Shown piece after piece: positions 8,053-16,540 of a stretch of DNA of 64,000 nt. The stretch lies in contig CAZTWL010000003.1 of NCBI GenBank assembly GCA_964617825.1, forward strand, positions 1 through 64,000, in the 5' to 3' direction. The position numbers were made by a program, and so were the translations under genes. The notes under the pieces are model-generated. The model had not been told where the DNA came from. It was given only the letters and a program-made list of their open reading frames with translations, and made no database searches. The DNA is from VSJD01 sp964617825 (lineage in GTDB: Bacteria > Verrucomicrobiota > Kiritimatiellia > JAAZAB01). Numbering within the stretch: the first letter of the stretch is position 1; every line of letters begins with the position of its first letter.

Positions 8053-10593
8053 TTAAAATTTGGATATCGATTTCTGCAGGCTGCCTGGCAAGACTTTGCG
8101 CGGTGTGGCAAAGGTCACCGGCATAAATGAATCGGCACCGTGAGGGGTGCCGCCACTGATTGTCGAGAGCTCATTCTCGTTTTTGTCAGTTTTATCGATG
8201 TCGCCGATGATGCGGCAACGCATGGCATTGATTTTCAGAACCAAGCCCGCATTGAAGCGGGAACCGGTGATCGAAGTTGAGGGAATGCGTATCTCGACAA
8301 AATAACGGTCAGCGGCGAAGGAGGCCTTGACTTCCGCGTTGGAATCGAAGTCACGGCTCAGACCACGCCCGGCCAGTCCTGCTGATACTGTTCCGTCGCA
8401 AACGACACCAGCCGCGTTGAACAGCAATTGAATGTAATTTCCCCCCATCATCGGGTCGTTGATGAACAACTCAACATCATTGTCCCCCCAAATGGGGCCA
8501 TCATGCTGCGTGACTGTCGTCTTAATATCTTTCGGCCGGGACTCCAAACATTCAAAGGCGACATAGAGATTGTCAGCGTCATAGGTCATTTTGAGAAACG
8601 TTTGGTGGCGGATCGGGTTGCTCCCGAAAGCAAGCCGGAAGTCCGTCGTCGCCACAGCATTTTGCCAATCTGCTTCATCAAGTTTACCGTCGATGCTGAT
8701 TTTGCCCACCAACGGATAAATTGTTGCTTCACGGTAGTTGCTGACATAATCTTCATAGGCGGCAACCCAGGTCTTTTCGAAAAACTCGCGTTCGAGTCTG
8801 ACGTGTGCCAGAGCACGCGGGTCGGGGTCGCTGGCGGCGGCTTTCTCAGCCGTGTTCAGGAATTCGTAAAGTTTTTCTTTGGAGCCGGGTTTTTCGAGGA
8901 ATTTTCCGACTGGTGTGCTGTGGGCATAGCCCCAGCAGCCAGGCGCGTTCATGTAAAGCTCTGTCAGCAGCGCGCGGAAATCGCGGACACCGGCCGCCCA
9001 GCCTTTGCCGTAATACAGGGAGTTGATCTCCTCGTAGACTTGGTCATAGTCGGCGTTGACATCCCATTGGAAGTTGATGCCCAGATACATGGCCTGCCAC
9101 ATCATCCGCCAATTGTTGAGGACAGAATAGGTGTTGTAGGGGGCGCTGAAAGTGCCGTCCGGACAGGACATTTCAGTCTTCATGCCGGTGAAGTTGGGAA
9201 AGTATTTTTTGTAAAAGCGCAATGTGTCCACCCAGCTTTTTTCGACCGGAATAAACCGGGTGCCGGCACTGGAGAGCATTTCGTAGGTATAAAGCGGCAC
9301 ATTGTAGCTGTTCCAGTTTTTCTGGTATTCGTAAAACCACTGGTTGACGGGGCAGTTTTTGTCGTCGAGGGCGTGCTTCCAGCAGCGGCGGTGATTTGAA
9401 ATCATCACCAGGCCGATATTCTTGTTGGGTTTGACTCCTTTGGGCGGCTCAGAATAGTTCTGGTAGGTCCAGCCATTGAAGATGATATCAGGATTGTTTT
9501 TGAAAATGATATCGGCTACGGCATTGGCGAAAGTCCAATACCTGGTCGAAACAATGCCCGCAGCCGTTTCCTCGGCCGGATCTATCGCTTTGCATTTATC
9601 ACACTGGCACCATTGCGTGCAGTCGTTGTTGCCAAAAGACAGCATCAGCGGGTGCCGCGAAGTTTCGTAGAACCTCAGTACGTTTTTCGCGACGATTTTA
9701 ATTACCTCCGGATTGGAGGTGCACGGTTGCGGTTCGGAACCGCCATGGCTGCTCATCACCCGTTTGCCATTGATCAGCGGATAGTATTCCGGATGTTCGG
9801 CAAACATTTTGGCAACATGCGCTTGGAAAGCCTTACCGATGAGCTTGGTGCCTTTTTCGTCAGTGAGGGCGAAGCTGTTCAGCAAGGGGGAAAAACAATG
9901 CCCGCCAATTTGCGAGATCGGCCCGTATTTGGCCAAGCCGTCTTTGTAACAGGGATGAGAGCTGGACGCGGCGAAGCGCATGTTGTTGCGAACCGCCCAG
10001 TCCCAGGTCTTCCAGATGGGCGAATTCGAGTTCATGCAAACTTTAATAATATCGCGGCAGGTGAAATCGGGATTCTTCAGTGTTGTGCCGCGTGGCATGC
10101 TGATGGTCGGGCGGACGGTGAAATACTCACCCTCTTCACCGGGGAACAACCAGCGGATGCCGCCGTATTTCTTGAGAATTTCATACGCGCCGTAGAGGAC
10201 GCCGATCGGCTCGGCCCCGATAATCTGGAGACCGTCCGGTCCGGCCTTGAGCGCAAAGCCTTCCGAATCGAGCCCGGCCTGCGCCTGCACGGTTAGCCGC
10301 ACTGGGTAGGTCCCGTCCACCGCGTTGGTCCCGATGGCCGGCGCCGGGCCGCCGGCGATCTTACCGAGGTAAACGGACAATTCTTCCGCCGCATGCCGTT
10401 CCACCGGACCCGCATCCGGCGCCAATACAATGGAGCATGCGGGGGCGCCGTCGCGCATGAGATCATACCCTGCCGCCGGCGCGGCCGATGTGGCCAGCGC
10501 GCACAAAATTGACAAGGCGGCTGTTTGCAGGATTCGCGCGCCCTTCAGATGATGCATGAAATCGATGGCAAAAGTCCGGCGTTGAGTTGGCAT
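8053..10593 (-). CDS. DUF4838 / CBM9-like secreted protein, copy 3 (chimeric, frameshifted)
   Basis: 846 residues as read; AGGAG precedes the ATG at 10593. It has a signal peptide with an Ala-rich region (LCALATSAAPAAG), then the same domains as copies 1 and 2. The first about 135 codons (10195-10593) are much more GC-rich and diverged in protein sequence, while the rest is AT-richer and nearly identical to copies 1 and 2, so the gene looks like a recombination chimera. Against copy 1, one base is missing near 8073 (CAGAAATC where CAGGAAATC would keep frame); the protein then ends KSISKF instead of entering the C-terminal domain. The frameshift may be real or a sequencing error. Predicted role as for copy 1. 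Confidence 0.8.
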   Translation of the reverse strand: MPTQRRTFAIDFMHHLKGARILQTAALSILCALATSAAPAAGYDLMRDGAPACSIVLAPDAGPVERHAAEELSVYLGKIAGGPAPAIGTNAVDGTYPVRLTVQAQAGLDSEGFALKAGPDGLQIIGAEPIGVLYGAYEILKKYGGIRWLFPGEEGEYFTVRPTISMPRGTTLKNPDFTCRDIIKVCMNSNSPIWKTWDWAVRNNMRFAASSSHPCYKDGLAKYGPISQIGGHCFSPLLNSFALTDEKGTKLIGKAFQAHVAKMFAEHPEYYPLINGKRVMSSHGGSEPQPCTSNPEVIKIVAKNVLRFYETSRHPLMLSFGNNDCTQWCQCDKCKAIDPAEETAAGIVSTRYWTFANAVADIIFKNNPDIIFNGWTYQNYSEPPKGVKPNKNIGLVMISNHRRCWKHALDDKNCPVNQWFYEYQKNWNSYNVPLYTYEMLSSAGTRFIPVEKSWVDTLRFYKKYFPNFTGMKTEMSCPDGTFSAPYNTYSVLNNWRMMWQAMYLGINFQWDVNADYDQVYEEINSLYYGKGWAAGVRDFRALLTELYMNAPGCWGYAHSTPVGKFLEKPGSKEKLYEFLNTAEKAAASDPDPRALAHVRLEREFFEKTWVAAYEDYVSNYREATIYPLVGKISIDGKLDEADWQNAVATTDFRLAFGSNPIRHQTFLKMTYDADNLYVAFECLESRPKDIKTTVTQHDGPIWGDNDVELFINDPMMGGNYIQLLFNAAGVVCDGTVSAGLAGRGLSRDFDSNAEVKASFAADRYFVEIRIPSTSITGSRFNAGLVLKINAMRCRIIGDIDKTDKNENELSTISGGTPHGADSFMPVTFATPRKVLPGSLQKSISKF
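9616..10020. repeat. 405-base identical tract shared with 2111-2515
   Basis: Partner of the tract at 2111-2515. It covers the DUF4838 core from WDWAVRNNMRF to SFGNNDC. The differences resume sharply on both sides. Confidence 0.8.
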
Positions 10594-10696
10594 AGAGGTT
10601 CTCCTTGCAATTTATGGGTTAGTGCAATTTACTCTGACCATGGACACTTGATGCGCGTTAGCTCACCGTCTTTGCGGGCCGAGCCGGCCGCAAAAT

Positions 10697-10710
10697 GGCC
10701 CGGCGGGGCC
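10697..10710. terminator. GC-rich hairpin after the cyclodeaminase-like gene
   Basis: GGCCC-GGCG-GGGCC. Read on the minus strand it follows the stop at 10760 and is followed by ATTTTG; on the plus strand it is followed by GCATTTTTC. A second imperfect hairpin (TTTGCGG...CCGCAAA) is adjacent at 10671-10694. It probably ends transcription of 10760-11746 ahead of the copy 3 promoter. Confidence 0.5.
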
Positions 10711-10759
10711 GCATTTTTCTTCTTGTATCCGATTTTGTTCCGGGTTGCTTTTTCCGGTC

Positions 10760-11746
10760 CTAATACAATGTCATTTCTTTCCCAAGATTCTTTGCGCCGG
10801 CCAGGTTATACGCTTCATAAGCCACGCCGACGTCTACCGAGCCCATCCCCACGGGCGCATAGACAATAATCTCCTCCTGACTTTCGCGTTTGGCCTTTTT
10901 CCCCGCCATGACCTCGCAAATATCGCCGTAAATTTTAGTATCGTCTATCGTCAGCCCCGCCATCTTCCGAATGCGGCGCAAAGCGCAGGCTTTTTCATCC
11001 AGGTACAGCTTGTCGGCCACCCCGACAATCTGCGGGTCAAGATCGGCAAAGGCGGAAACCGTGGTAATGAAGTCTCCCGGCTTGAGCCATTCGGCCATCA
11101 TCAGGGGCGCCTGGGCCGTTGTGGTTAAAAGGACAATATCGGATTCCTTGACCGCTTCCTTGACCGAACTAAAGGCCTTTACCTTGAAAGCGTGTTTCTC
11201 TCCCATGTATTCGGCAAAATCGGCCATGGCCTTTGCGTTGATATCGACGACATGCACTTCCTCAAACTTGAAAAAACGGGTGACCGCTTCCAGGTTCGTT
11301 CGGCCTTCCGCCCCGCAGCCGACGACCGTTATTACCCGTGAGTTTTTCCGGGCAAACAGTTTCGCGCCGATCGCCGTGGAAGCTCCGGTGCGCATGTGCG
11401 TAATCCATGTGCCGTCCATGACAGCCAGCGGCATGCCGGTCGCGGCGTCATTGAGAATAATAACGCCCATGGTTACGGGCAATCCCCGCTTTGAATTCTG
11501 CGAAGTGACATTGACCCACTTGAGCCCGGCGACGTTCTTGTATTTCAGGAAGGCCGGCATGCTGTTAATCCAATGCATTCCGGCGCATCCGGGCTCCTGT
11601 AATGGAAGAGATTCCTTGGGAGGCGAGTAAATATCGCCTTTGCCAAAATGCGTAAAAACGTCTTCGGTGATCTTAATTATCTGGTCTAAGTTCAAAACCG
11701 ATTCAATATCTTCTTTCGATAAAAATCGCACCTTGATTTGCTTCAT
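10760..11746 (-). CDS. Ornithine cyclodeaminase / mu-crystallin family protein
   Basis: 328 residues, usual for this NAD(P)-dependent family, whose members deaminate or reduce amino and imino acids. The N-terminal part holds the family signature (PPKESLPL, GMHWINSMPAF, GLKWVN), followed by GTWITHMRTGASTAIGAK and a Rossmann motif VVGCGAEGRTN with the acidic VDIN at the end of the second strand. AAGGGG four bases before the ATG sets the start at 11746. The substrate cannot be told: the family includes ornithine cyclodeaminase, alanine dehydrogenase and ketimine reductases. The gene is separated from the upstream hydrolase by 461 bases containing a plus-strand terminator. Confidence 0.85.
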   Translation of the reverse strand: MKQIKVRFLSKEDIESVLNLDQIIKITEDVFTHFGKGDIYSPPKESLPLQEPGCAGMHWINSMPAFLKYKNVAGLKWVNVTSQNSKRGLPVTMGVIILNDAATGMPLAVMDGTWITHMRTGASTAIGAKLFARKNSRVITVVGCGAEGRTNLEAVTRFFKFEEVHVVDINAKAMADFAEYMGEKHAFKVKAFSSVKEAVKESDIVLLTTTAQAPLMMAEWLKPGDFITTVSAFADLDPQIVGVADKLYLDEKACALRRIRKMAGLTIDDTKIYGDICEVMAGKKAKRESQEEIIVYAPVGMGSVDVGVAYEAYNLAGAKNLGKEMTLY

Positions 11747-12207
11747 TTTACCCCTTTGCATTATGCGCGCGAGCGCCAGTTGTTTGATTCCATCTAGCCC
11801 TGAAGCGATTAAATGTGATCCGGCCTTGTGAAGGTCCTTGCCCAAAACGGTTGAAAACAAGCTCAATCACTGAATTCATCACGGGAGTGTTAAGGCCAAA
11901 AATCCGTGAAAGGCCGGCCATCAAAACCAGGCCGCAGCTTAGATCTTCATCTTGATTCCATGACGGCGAAAGCCGTCATGGAATATTTTTCCGGATAATC
12001 AATTTACTGCCGGAGGCGGATCGGCCTTTGGCTTGACGGATTGGCATCTCAAATCCCCGCGGCCAAGATCATTCTGCGTTACGTTTTGTTCCCCCGGCAT
12101 CAACCGGCATTCCATAACCGACGACGGCCAACCGGATGTTTTTCTTTTTAATGGCATTCTGCCTTTTGTTAATCGATACCCTTTCGGCTTTAGCATTCAA
12201 TAAATTC
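11747..12207. other. 461-base gap with an orphan plus-strand terminator
   Basis: No convincing gene on either strand. It holds the 13-bp stem terminator at 11955-11990 and, at 12107-12126, a stretch (ATTCCATAACCGACGACGGC) that resembles one arm of that hairpin. The minus-strand promoter of the cyclodeaminase-like gene should be here but I cannot point to a clear one. Confidence 0.5.
11955..11990 (+). terminator. Strong intrinsic terminator facing plus, with no plus-strand gene before it
   Basis: Perfect 13-bp stem (ATTCCATGACGGC), GAAA tetraloop, complementary arm, then ATTTTT. The T-run is on the plus strand, yet the neighbouring genes on both sides are on the minus strand. It would stop a transcript started between about 11750 and 11950, or antisense transcription. 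Confidence 0.75.
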
Positions 12208-13254
12208 TCAACTCCCGAACAGGAATTTCAGGGCGTTGACCTGCGCCATTTGCGTTTGCTGTTCCGGCGACAAATACCGCAAGCCGTCGATTTCGTCCGT
12301 GTACGTTCCCTTCAAACGGTATTTCGTCATGGACCCGTCGAAAGTCTTGCGGTCGGTAATGAAAGCATAGCAGGGGGAATCGGTGCCCCAGACCATGGTG
12401 TCGGGGAAGCGCTCGACCAATGCCTTCAGGACTTTGCGGTAATCGGAATAATCCGCCGGGAAAACGTCTTCGGGCTTGGATTTGTCAAGGTGGCTCCGGA
12501 AAACGTCCACCTGGATTTTCATGGCCGCATTGTCCACCCAGACGTTTTTGCGCCGGTCGGCTTCCTTTAAAAATCCGTCATGGAAAAGCAGGCAGTGCGC
12601 CAGGCAATAGCGGACTTTGGGAAAGGCGTCGATCAGTTTGAACAGGTCCCCGGCGTAGGAGTATTTTTCCGCCGGACCGCTGGTGGAATGAAAGAGCACC
12701 GGCAGATTGTTGCTTGCGGCGAAATCGAAAAACTCGGGATGCTCCAGCAGCGCGATCGCCCGTGACTGACAAGCGATCGGCACGATTTTGATCCCATAAA
12801 CCGGATACTTTTTAATCAGCTCTTGCATGACCGCGATCTGTTCCCGTTGATACCGCCCGGGATCGAAACAGAAAAACGGCAGAAAGCGCGCGGACAGCTC
12901 GGGGCAATACTCATAGAGCTCGCGCAGGAGATGGCGGTTTTCCAATTCGTACGGGACAGGCGACAGCGGCGCGGCGTCCTCGACTAATTCGCCGGTGTCA
13001 ACCATCCGCCGGAAGTCGCAGAACAGCTCCATCGTGAAAGGAAACACCACGTTGATATCGATTCCGCCGGACAGCTGTTTATAGTAGATGCCTTCGAGCG
13101 TCTCGGCATAGGGGTATTCCCCTTTGGCATAGTGCTTCATTGCCACCCCCACGTGGGAATGGATGTCGATGGTTTTGCCCTTGAGTTCCCGCGCTGTGAT
13201 TTTATTGACCATAATTCTACCCTTGATTTCCGGTGCTTTTATTTTATTGACCAT
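12208..13254 (-). CDS. Amidohydrolase-family metal-dependent hydrolase (PF04909-like)
   Basis: TIM-barrel hydrolase or decarboxylase of the Amidohydro_2 type; substrate unknown. Motifs: TIDIHSHVG (HxH-like metal ligands on strand 1), GIKIVP, LPVLFHSTSG (His), YCLAHCLLFH (His) and MVWGTDSP (the Asp of the last strand). The frame opens with a duplicated start region: 42 bases beginning ATGGTCAATAAAAT occur twice in tandem, giving ATGs at 13254 and 13212. The second start (334 residues) lies after CAAGGG in the first repeat, so it may be the true one; the first has no good ribosome-binding site. It follows the Gly-rich protein gene by 31 bases on the same strand. Confidence 0.8.
   Translation of the reverse strand: MVNKIKAPEIKGRIMVNKITARELKGKTIDIHSHVGVAMKHYAKGEYPYAETLEGIYYKQLSGGIDINVVFPFTMELFCDFRRMVDTGELVEDAAPLSPVPYELENRHLLRELYEYCPELSARFLPFFCFDPGRYQREQIAVMQELIKKYPVYGIKIVPIACQSRAIALLEHPEFFDFAASNNLPVLFHSTSGPAEKYSYAGDLFKLIDAFPKVRYCLAHCLLFHDGFLKEADRRKNVWVDNAAMKIQVDVFRSHLDKSKPEDVFPADYSDYRKVLKALVERFPDTMVWGTDSPCYAFITDRKTFDGSMTKYRLKGTYTDEIDGLRYLSPEQQTQMAQVNALKFLFGS
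13171..13254 (-). repeat. Tandem 42-base duplication of the start region
   Basis: Two direct copies (13254-13213 and 13212-13171) matching at 33 of 42 positions and encoding MVNKIKAPEIKGRI and MVNKITARELKGKT. The first copy supplies the potential ribosome-binding sequence of the second. Confidence 0.7.
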
Positions 13255-13261
13255 ATTGAAT

Positions 13262-13279
13262 GCCCCGCCGGAGCGGGGC
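13262..13279. terminator. 7-bp GC hairpin between the Gly-rich gene and the hydrolase gene
   Basis: GCCCCGC-CGGA-GCGGGGC lies directly after the stop at 13286 on the minus strand and just before the hydrolase start. No T-run follows, so it may stabilise an mRNA end or partly attenuate read-through. Confidence 0.4.
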
Positions 13280-13285
13280 GGCTAA

Positions 13286-15421
13286 TCAGTAGACCGAGAC
13301 AATGCTGCCGCTGGGCGGCACGATCCAGCCCCAGACAATCGTGCCCGGGTCGGACGTGTTTTGGGAGGAGGTTCCCCCTCGGCCAACCGCGCCGCTGACC
13401 GAGTTGGATATGGCGCTCGGGGACCTGTCGAAGATGCGCCAGACGGCAATGCGTCCGCCACCGCCGCCACCGCCGCCATTAGGCGGGGAAGCATTGCCTG
13501 TGCCGCCATTAGCCTGCAAGACACCATCGGAGCTCCCGACAAAAGTGCGGCAGGTGATGTAAATTCCGCCTCCGGAGCTGCCGCCGCCATGGGCACTGGC
13601 GCCGATGGTGCCATTGGCTAAGATGGCGCCCTGGATGGCAACGACATCCGTGGCGCGGATTTGTACGCTTCCTCCGCCGGCTGGCCCGAGTTTGCGGGGG
13701 GTGCTGCCGCCTCTTGCCCCGCTGCCCGGCGCCGTCGGCGCGTTGGAAAAACCATAGGTCCCACCTGGGTTGCCAATATAATAGCCCATGGAACCCGCCC
13801 CGCCATACCCGGCGCCATTAAAGAGGTCGGGCACCCCGACCCCCCAGGCCTCATCTCTGCCGCCGGCATAACCGAAAGAGTTGGCATTGAAGCCGGCATA
13901 GCTGGGCACGGTCAGGTTTCGCATACGGAACAGCACGGCAGCACCATTGGTGGAATGCGCCGCGGGATAAATCCAGCAGTTGCTGGCCAGCGCGATATTA
14001 CCACCCACCGCAACCAGGGCGCCATAGTCCGCGGCCAGGCCGGCGTTGGTCAATCCGGCATAAACATAAAAACGGCTGCCATTTGTCAGGATCAGATTGT
14101 TCGCGCAATTGAGCGCCGGCCCGGATGTGGCGCACGATAGGCCTTCCACCCGCGTGCCCGTCCGATAAGCTTCGCGTGCTCCCAAAACTAACGATGCGCC
14201 GCTGACTTGGATATCACCGCAATTGACCACACACGCATTCGTGATTTCAAGCTTGATTTGCAGGTAATTTGTGCCGGCTATGGTCAGCGTATTGGTGACT
14301 GTTATCGTCGAGGCGGAAAAACGCATCCACACGTTACTGACCATCCAATCCGCCACTGCTATGCTAACCGGCTCCGGCGCCAGCCACTGGCCCGTGAAAA
14401 GATTGGTGGGCGAGAAGAAATAGTTGTCCGGAAAATACAATGTGCCGATATCGCCGGGAGTATAAATAAAATTGCCGCCGGAACTGAATGAAGCCGCAGA
14501 AAAACTTATGGAGGGCACTGGCAAAGCGGCCTGGGCTGCCGTGTCATATATGACCGCGATCCGCCCGCCGCCCGCGCCGCCGCCTTGACTTTTGATAGGC
14601 GTGGGGCCGGCATTGGCCGTGACGGCTCCGTTGGTGCCGGTAATTTTCGCGCAGGTAATATAAATGCCGCCGCCCGATCCGCCGCCATTGTGCGCTGAGC
14701 CGCTATAGTTTCCGCCATTTGCCGTGATGCTGCCGTTCACGACCACCTGAACGGCGGTGACACACACCGCGCCGCCGCCACTGCCGCCCGTGGAGCTGGC
14801 CTGATTGCCGGCATTCCCGCCGCTTCCGGGATCCATCGGCGCCATGGCGTTACCATAAGTGTTGGTCGCGAGAGAATAATCGCCAGCCCCGTTCTGGCCT
14901 GCTCCGCCATAACTTGCGCCCCAATAACCACTACTGCCGCCAGGACCATGCCCCCGTGCATAATTCCCGGCGCCGCCGGCATACCCTTTGCCATCGACAT
15001 TAATGGCGCCATTGCTTGCAATGGAAAGGAGGTTGCTGCAGGTCACATTTACCCGGTTGGACATGGCAGTATTGGTAAATGGCCCCGCGCAGGTCAGGAT
15101 GCCTCTGCTCGAAATCGTCAGATTGGTGACATAAAGCGTCGTGTCCCAGTTGGAAAAAGACAGCGTTCCGTTGCTGACCGTCACCGAGTCGAGCCAGGGC
15201 GTGGAGGCCGAGAGCATGGCCAGTGCGCCCTTGTTGGTTATTTCAACGTTGTCTCCCGCCGCCGGCACGCGCGTATCCGCCGGGCTGGCCCAGTTGGTCC
15301 AGTTCTCCACCGCCGCCCAGTCTCCCGTCATCCCCGTCCAGGTCAGCGTGTCCGCCCGCGCCGCGATCAGGCTGACCGCAAAATTCAGCCCTGTCATGAG
15401 CAATGACAATCGACGATTCAT
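13286..15421 (-). CDS. Gly-rich secreted beta-structure protein with duplicated modules
   Basis: 711 residues with a signal peptide (MNRRLSLLMTGLNFAVSLIAARA) and a repeated-strand N-terminal part (TWTGMTGDWAAVENWTN, GDNVEITN) as in surface proteins with autotransporter-like repeats. Two Gly-rich modules of about 170 residues repeat, near 145-310 and 510-690; each contains YGGAG, GGGSGGGIYITC or GGGSSGGGIYITC, and ends GGGAGGGRIAV or GGGGGGRIAV. Asn and Ser/Thr are abundant. No enzyme motif and no obvious anchor or PEP-CTERM tail is present; it ends IVPPSGSIVSVY. A good AAAGGAGG precedes the ATG. Probably exported and surface-associated; the exact role is unknown. Confidence 0.7.
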   Translation of the reverse strand: MNRRLSLLMTGLNFAVSLIAARADTLTWTGMTGDWAAVENWTNWASPADTRVPAAGDNVEITNKGALAMLSASTPWLDSVTVSNGTLSFSNWDTTLYVTNLTISSRGILTCAGPFTNTAMSNRVNVTCSNLLSIASNGAINVDGKGYAGGAGNYARGHGPGGSSGYWGASYGGAGQNGAGDYSLATNTYGNAMAPMDPGSGGNAGNQASSTGGSGGGAVCVTAVQVVVNGSITANGGNYSGSAHNGGGSGGGIYITCAKITGTNGAVTANAGPTPIKSQGGGAGGGRIAVIYDTAAQAALPVPSISFSAASFSSGGNFIYTPGDIGTLYFPDNYFFSPTNLFTGQWLAPEPVSIAVADWMVSNVWMRFSASTITVTNTLTIAGTNYLQIKLEITNACVVNCGDIQVSGASLVLGAREAYRTGTRVEGLSCATSGPALNCANNLILTNGSRFYVYAGLTNAGLAADYGALVAVGGNIALASNCWIYPAAHSTNGAAVLFRMRNLTVPSYAGFNANSFGYAGGRDEAWGVGVPDLFNGAGYGGAGSMGYYIGNPGGTYGFSNAPTAPGSGARGGSTPRKLGPAGGGSVQIRATDVVAIQGAILANGTIGASAHGGGSSGGGIYITCRTFVGSSDGVLQANGGTGNASPPNGGGGGGGGRIAVWRIFDRSPSAISNSVSGAVGRGGTSSQNTSDPGTIVWGWIVPPSGSIVSVY

Positions 15422-15481
15422 CTCCGCCTCCTTTTCGCGGTCTTTGGTGAATCCTTCGCCCAGCAGTCTGCGCGGCCCGGC

Positions 15482-16450
15482 TTACCGCTCCGGCGCCGGC
15501 GGAAACCGGTACGGCAAAGTGCGCGCCCCGCTTTTGTCCGTAATGTCCGCCGCCACGGCGCCCGAAAGTATCAGTTCCGACGGGAGGATCTGCAGGATGC
15601 TCGCCGGCACCAGCGGCGTCACCGGTCCGTGCGCTGCGAGCCGGCTGATGAACTGCTGCCAGATGGCGTCTCCTGCACGGCCGCTGTCCCAGAAGCTGAT
15701 CCGCTTCGAACCGGCCAACTCGCGCGGCCCGATCGTCGCCGCCTTGGGCGGGTGCCAGGACCAGTCGCCCGCACTACCCGAGTCCGGGTAGAGCGTGTTC
15801 TGGCAGATCGTGATCGGGTGCAGGTCTACGATCCGCGCGCCGGCCTTCAGGTAAGCCTGGATGTCGTTCCCGAATTCCTTGCCGAGGTGCGGCTCGAAAA
15901 ACGCGATGTGCCCGCTCCAGCCCACACCCCCGTAACAGACGTCGGCGCCGCCCAAGTCCTCGATCATCTTGCTGTAATGGCCGATATTCGAGGTCAGCGG
16001 GAAATGGATCTGGCTTTCGGGCATGCGCAGGGCGGGATCGATCCGGCTGAAGAAATCGTTCCACATGTAATACTGGAACCCGCCGCGCCAGTCGGCCGGC
16101 GCGGTGTTGCCGTCCTGGTCCGCGTATTCGTCCATATTGAAGGTGTGCACATGGTGGCAGGGAAGGCGCAGGCGATTGATCATTTCCGCCGCCCAGGCGT
16201 AAGCGGCAATGGTGGCCGGGAGGATCATCACGTATTTCGAGCGGCCCTCCTCCAGGCTTTGCTTGATGCCCGCGACGATGTCGAGCAGGCGCGCGAAGAG
16301 AAAGGCGTTGTCCTGCTCGATCACCTCGATGCGGAAGTTTTTGTTGGGATGCTTGCACACTTCGCTGCGCGGGATGGCCCGCACCCGTTCGCAGGCGGCT
16401 TTGTCACGGAACGGCAGGAACTCGGCCAGGCCATAGTTGAATCGGCTCAT
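15482..16450 (-). CDS. Glucosamine-6-phosphate deaminase/isomerase-like (NagB fold)
   Basis: 322 residues. NagB converts glucosamine-6-phosphate to fructose-6-phosphate and ammonia. Signature parts are recognisable: HTFNMDEYAD matches the FxMDEY catalytic segment, and GGVGWSGHIAFFEP matches GIGxDGHIAFNEP with Trp-Ser in place of x-Asp. Because the family's residues are only partly kept, a related sugar-phosphate isomerase is possible. The start at 16450 is preferred (AAGGAA upstream); the frame extends 18 codons further. With the GH20-like hexosaminidase it suggests amino-sugar catabolism. The AraC regulator immediately upstream on the same strand (16541-17437) is a candidate regulator. Confidence 0.7.
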   Translation of the reverse strand: MSRFNYGLAEFLPFRDKAACERVRAIPRSEVCKHPNKNFRIEVIEQDNAFLFARLLDIVAGIKQSLEEGRSKYVMILPATIAAYAWAAEMINRLRLPCHHVHTFNMDEYADQDGNTAPADWRGGFQYYMWNDFFSRIDPALRMPESQIHFPLTSNIGHYSKMIEDLGGADVCYGGVGWSGHIAFFEPHLGKEFGNDIQAYLKAGARIVDLHPITICQNTLYPDSGSAGDWSWHPPKAATIGPRELAGSKRISFWDSGRAGDAIWQQFISRLAAHGPVTPLVPASILQILPSELILSGAVAADITDKSGARTLPYRFPPAPER

Positions 16451-16540
16451 AAAAAAATCTTCCTTATGGCTGATAATCGTAGCAAAGGCGGAAAAGCCTC
16501 GCAAGCAACTAATCCTGCGAAATGTTGGCCTTTTGTGCGA

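Noticed and set aside
8053..8080. Programmed ribosomal frameshift in DUF4838 copy 3
   Set aside because: A -1 shift would restore the frame, but there is no X-XXY-YYZ slippery heptamer or downstream structure that I can see, so a plain deletion or sequencing error is simpler.
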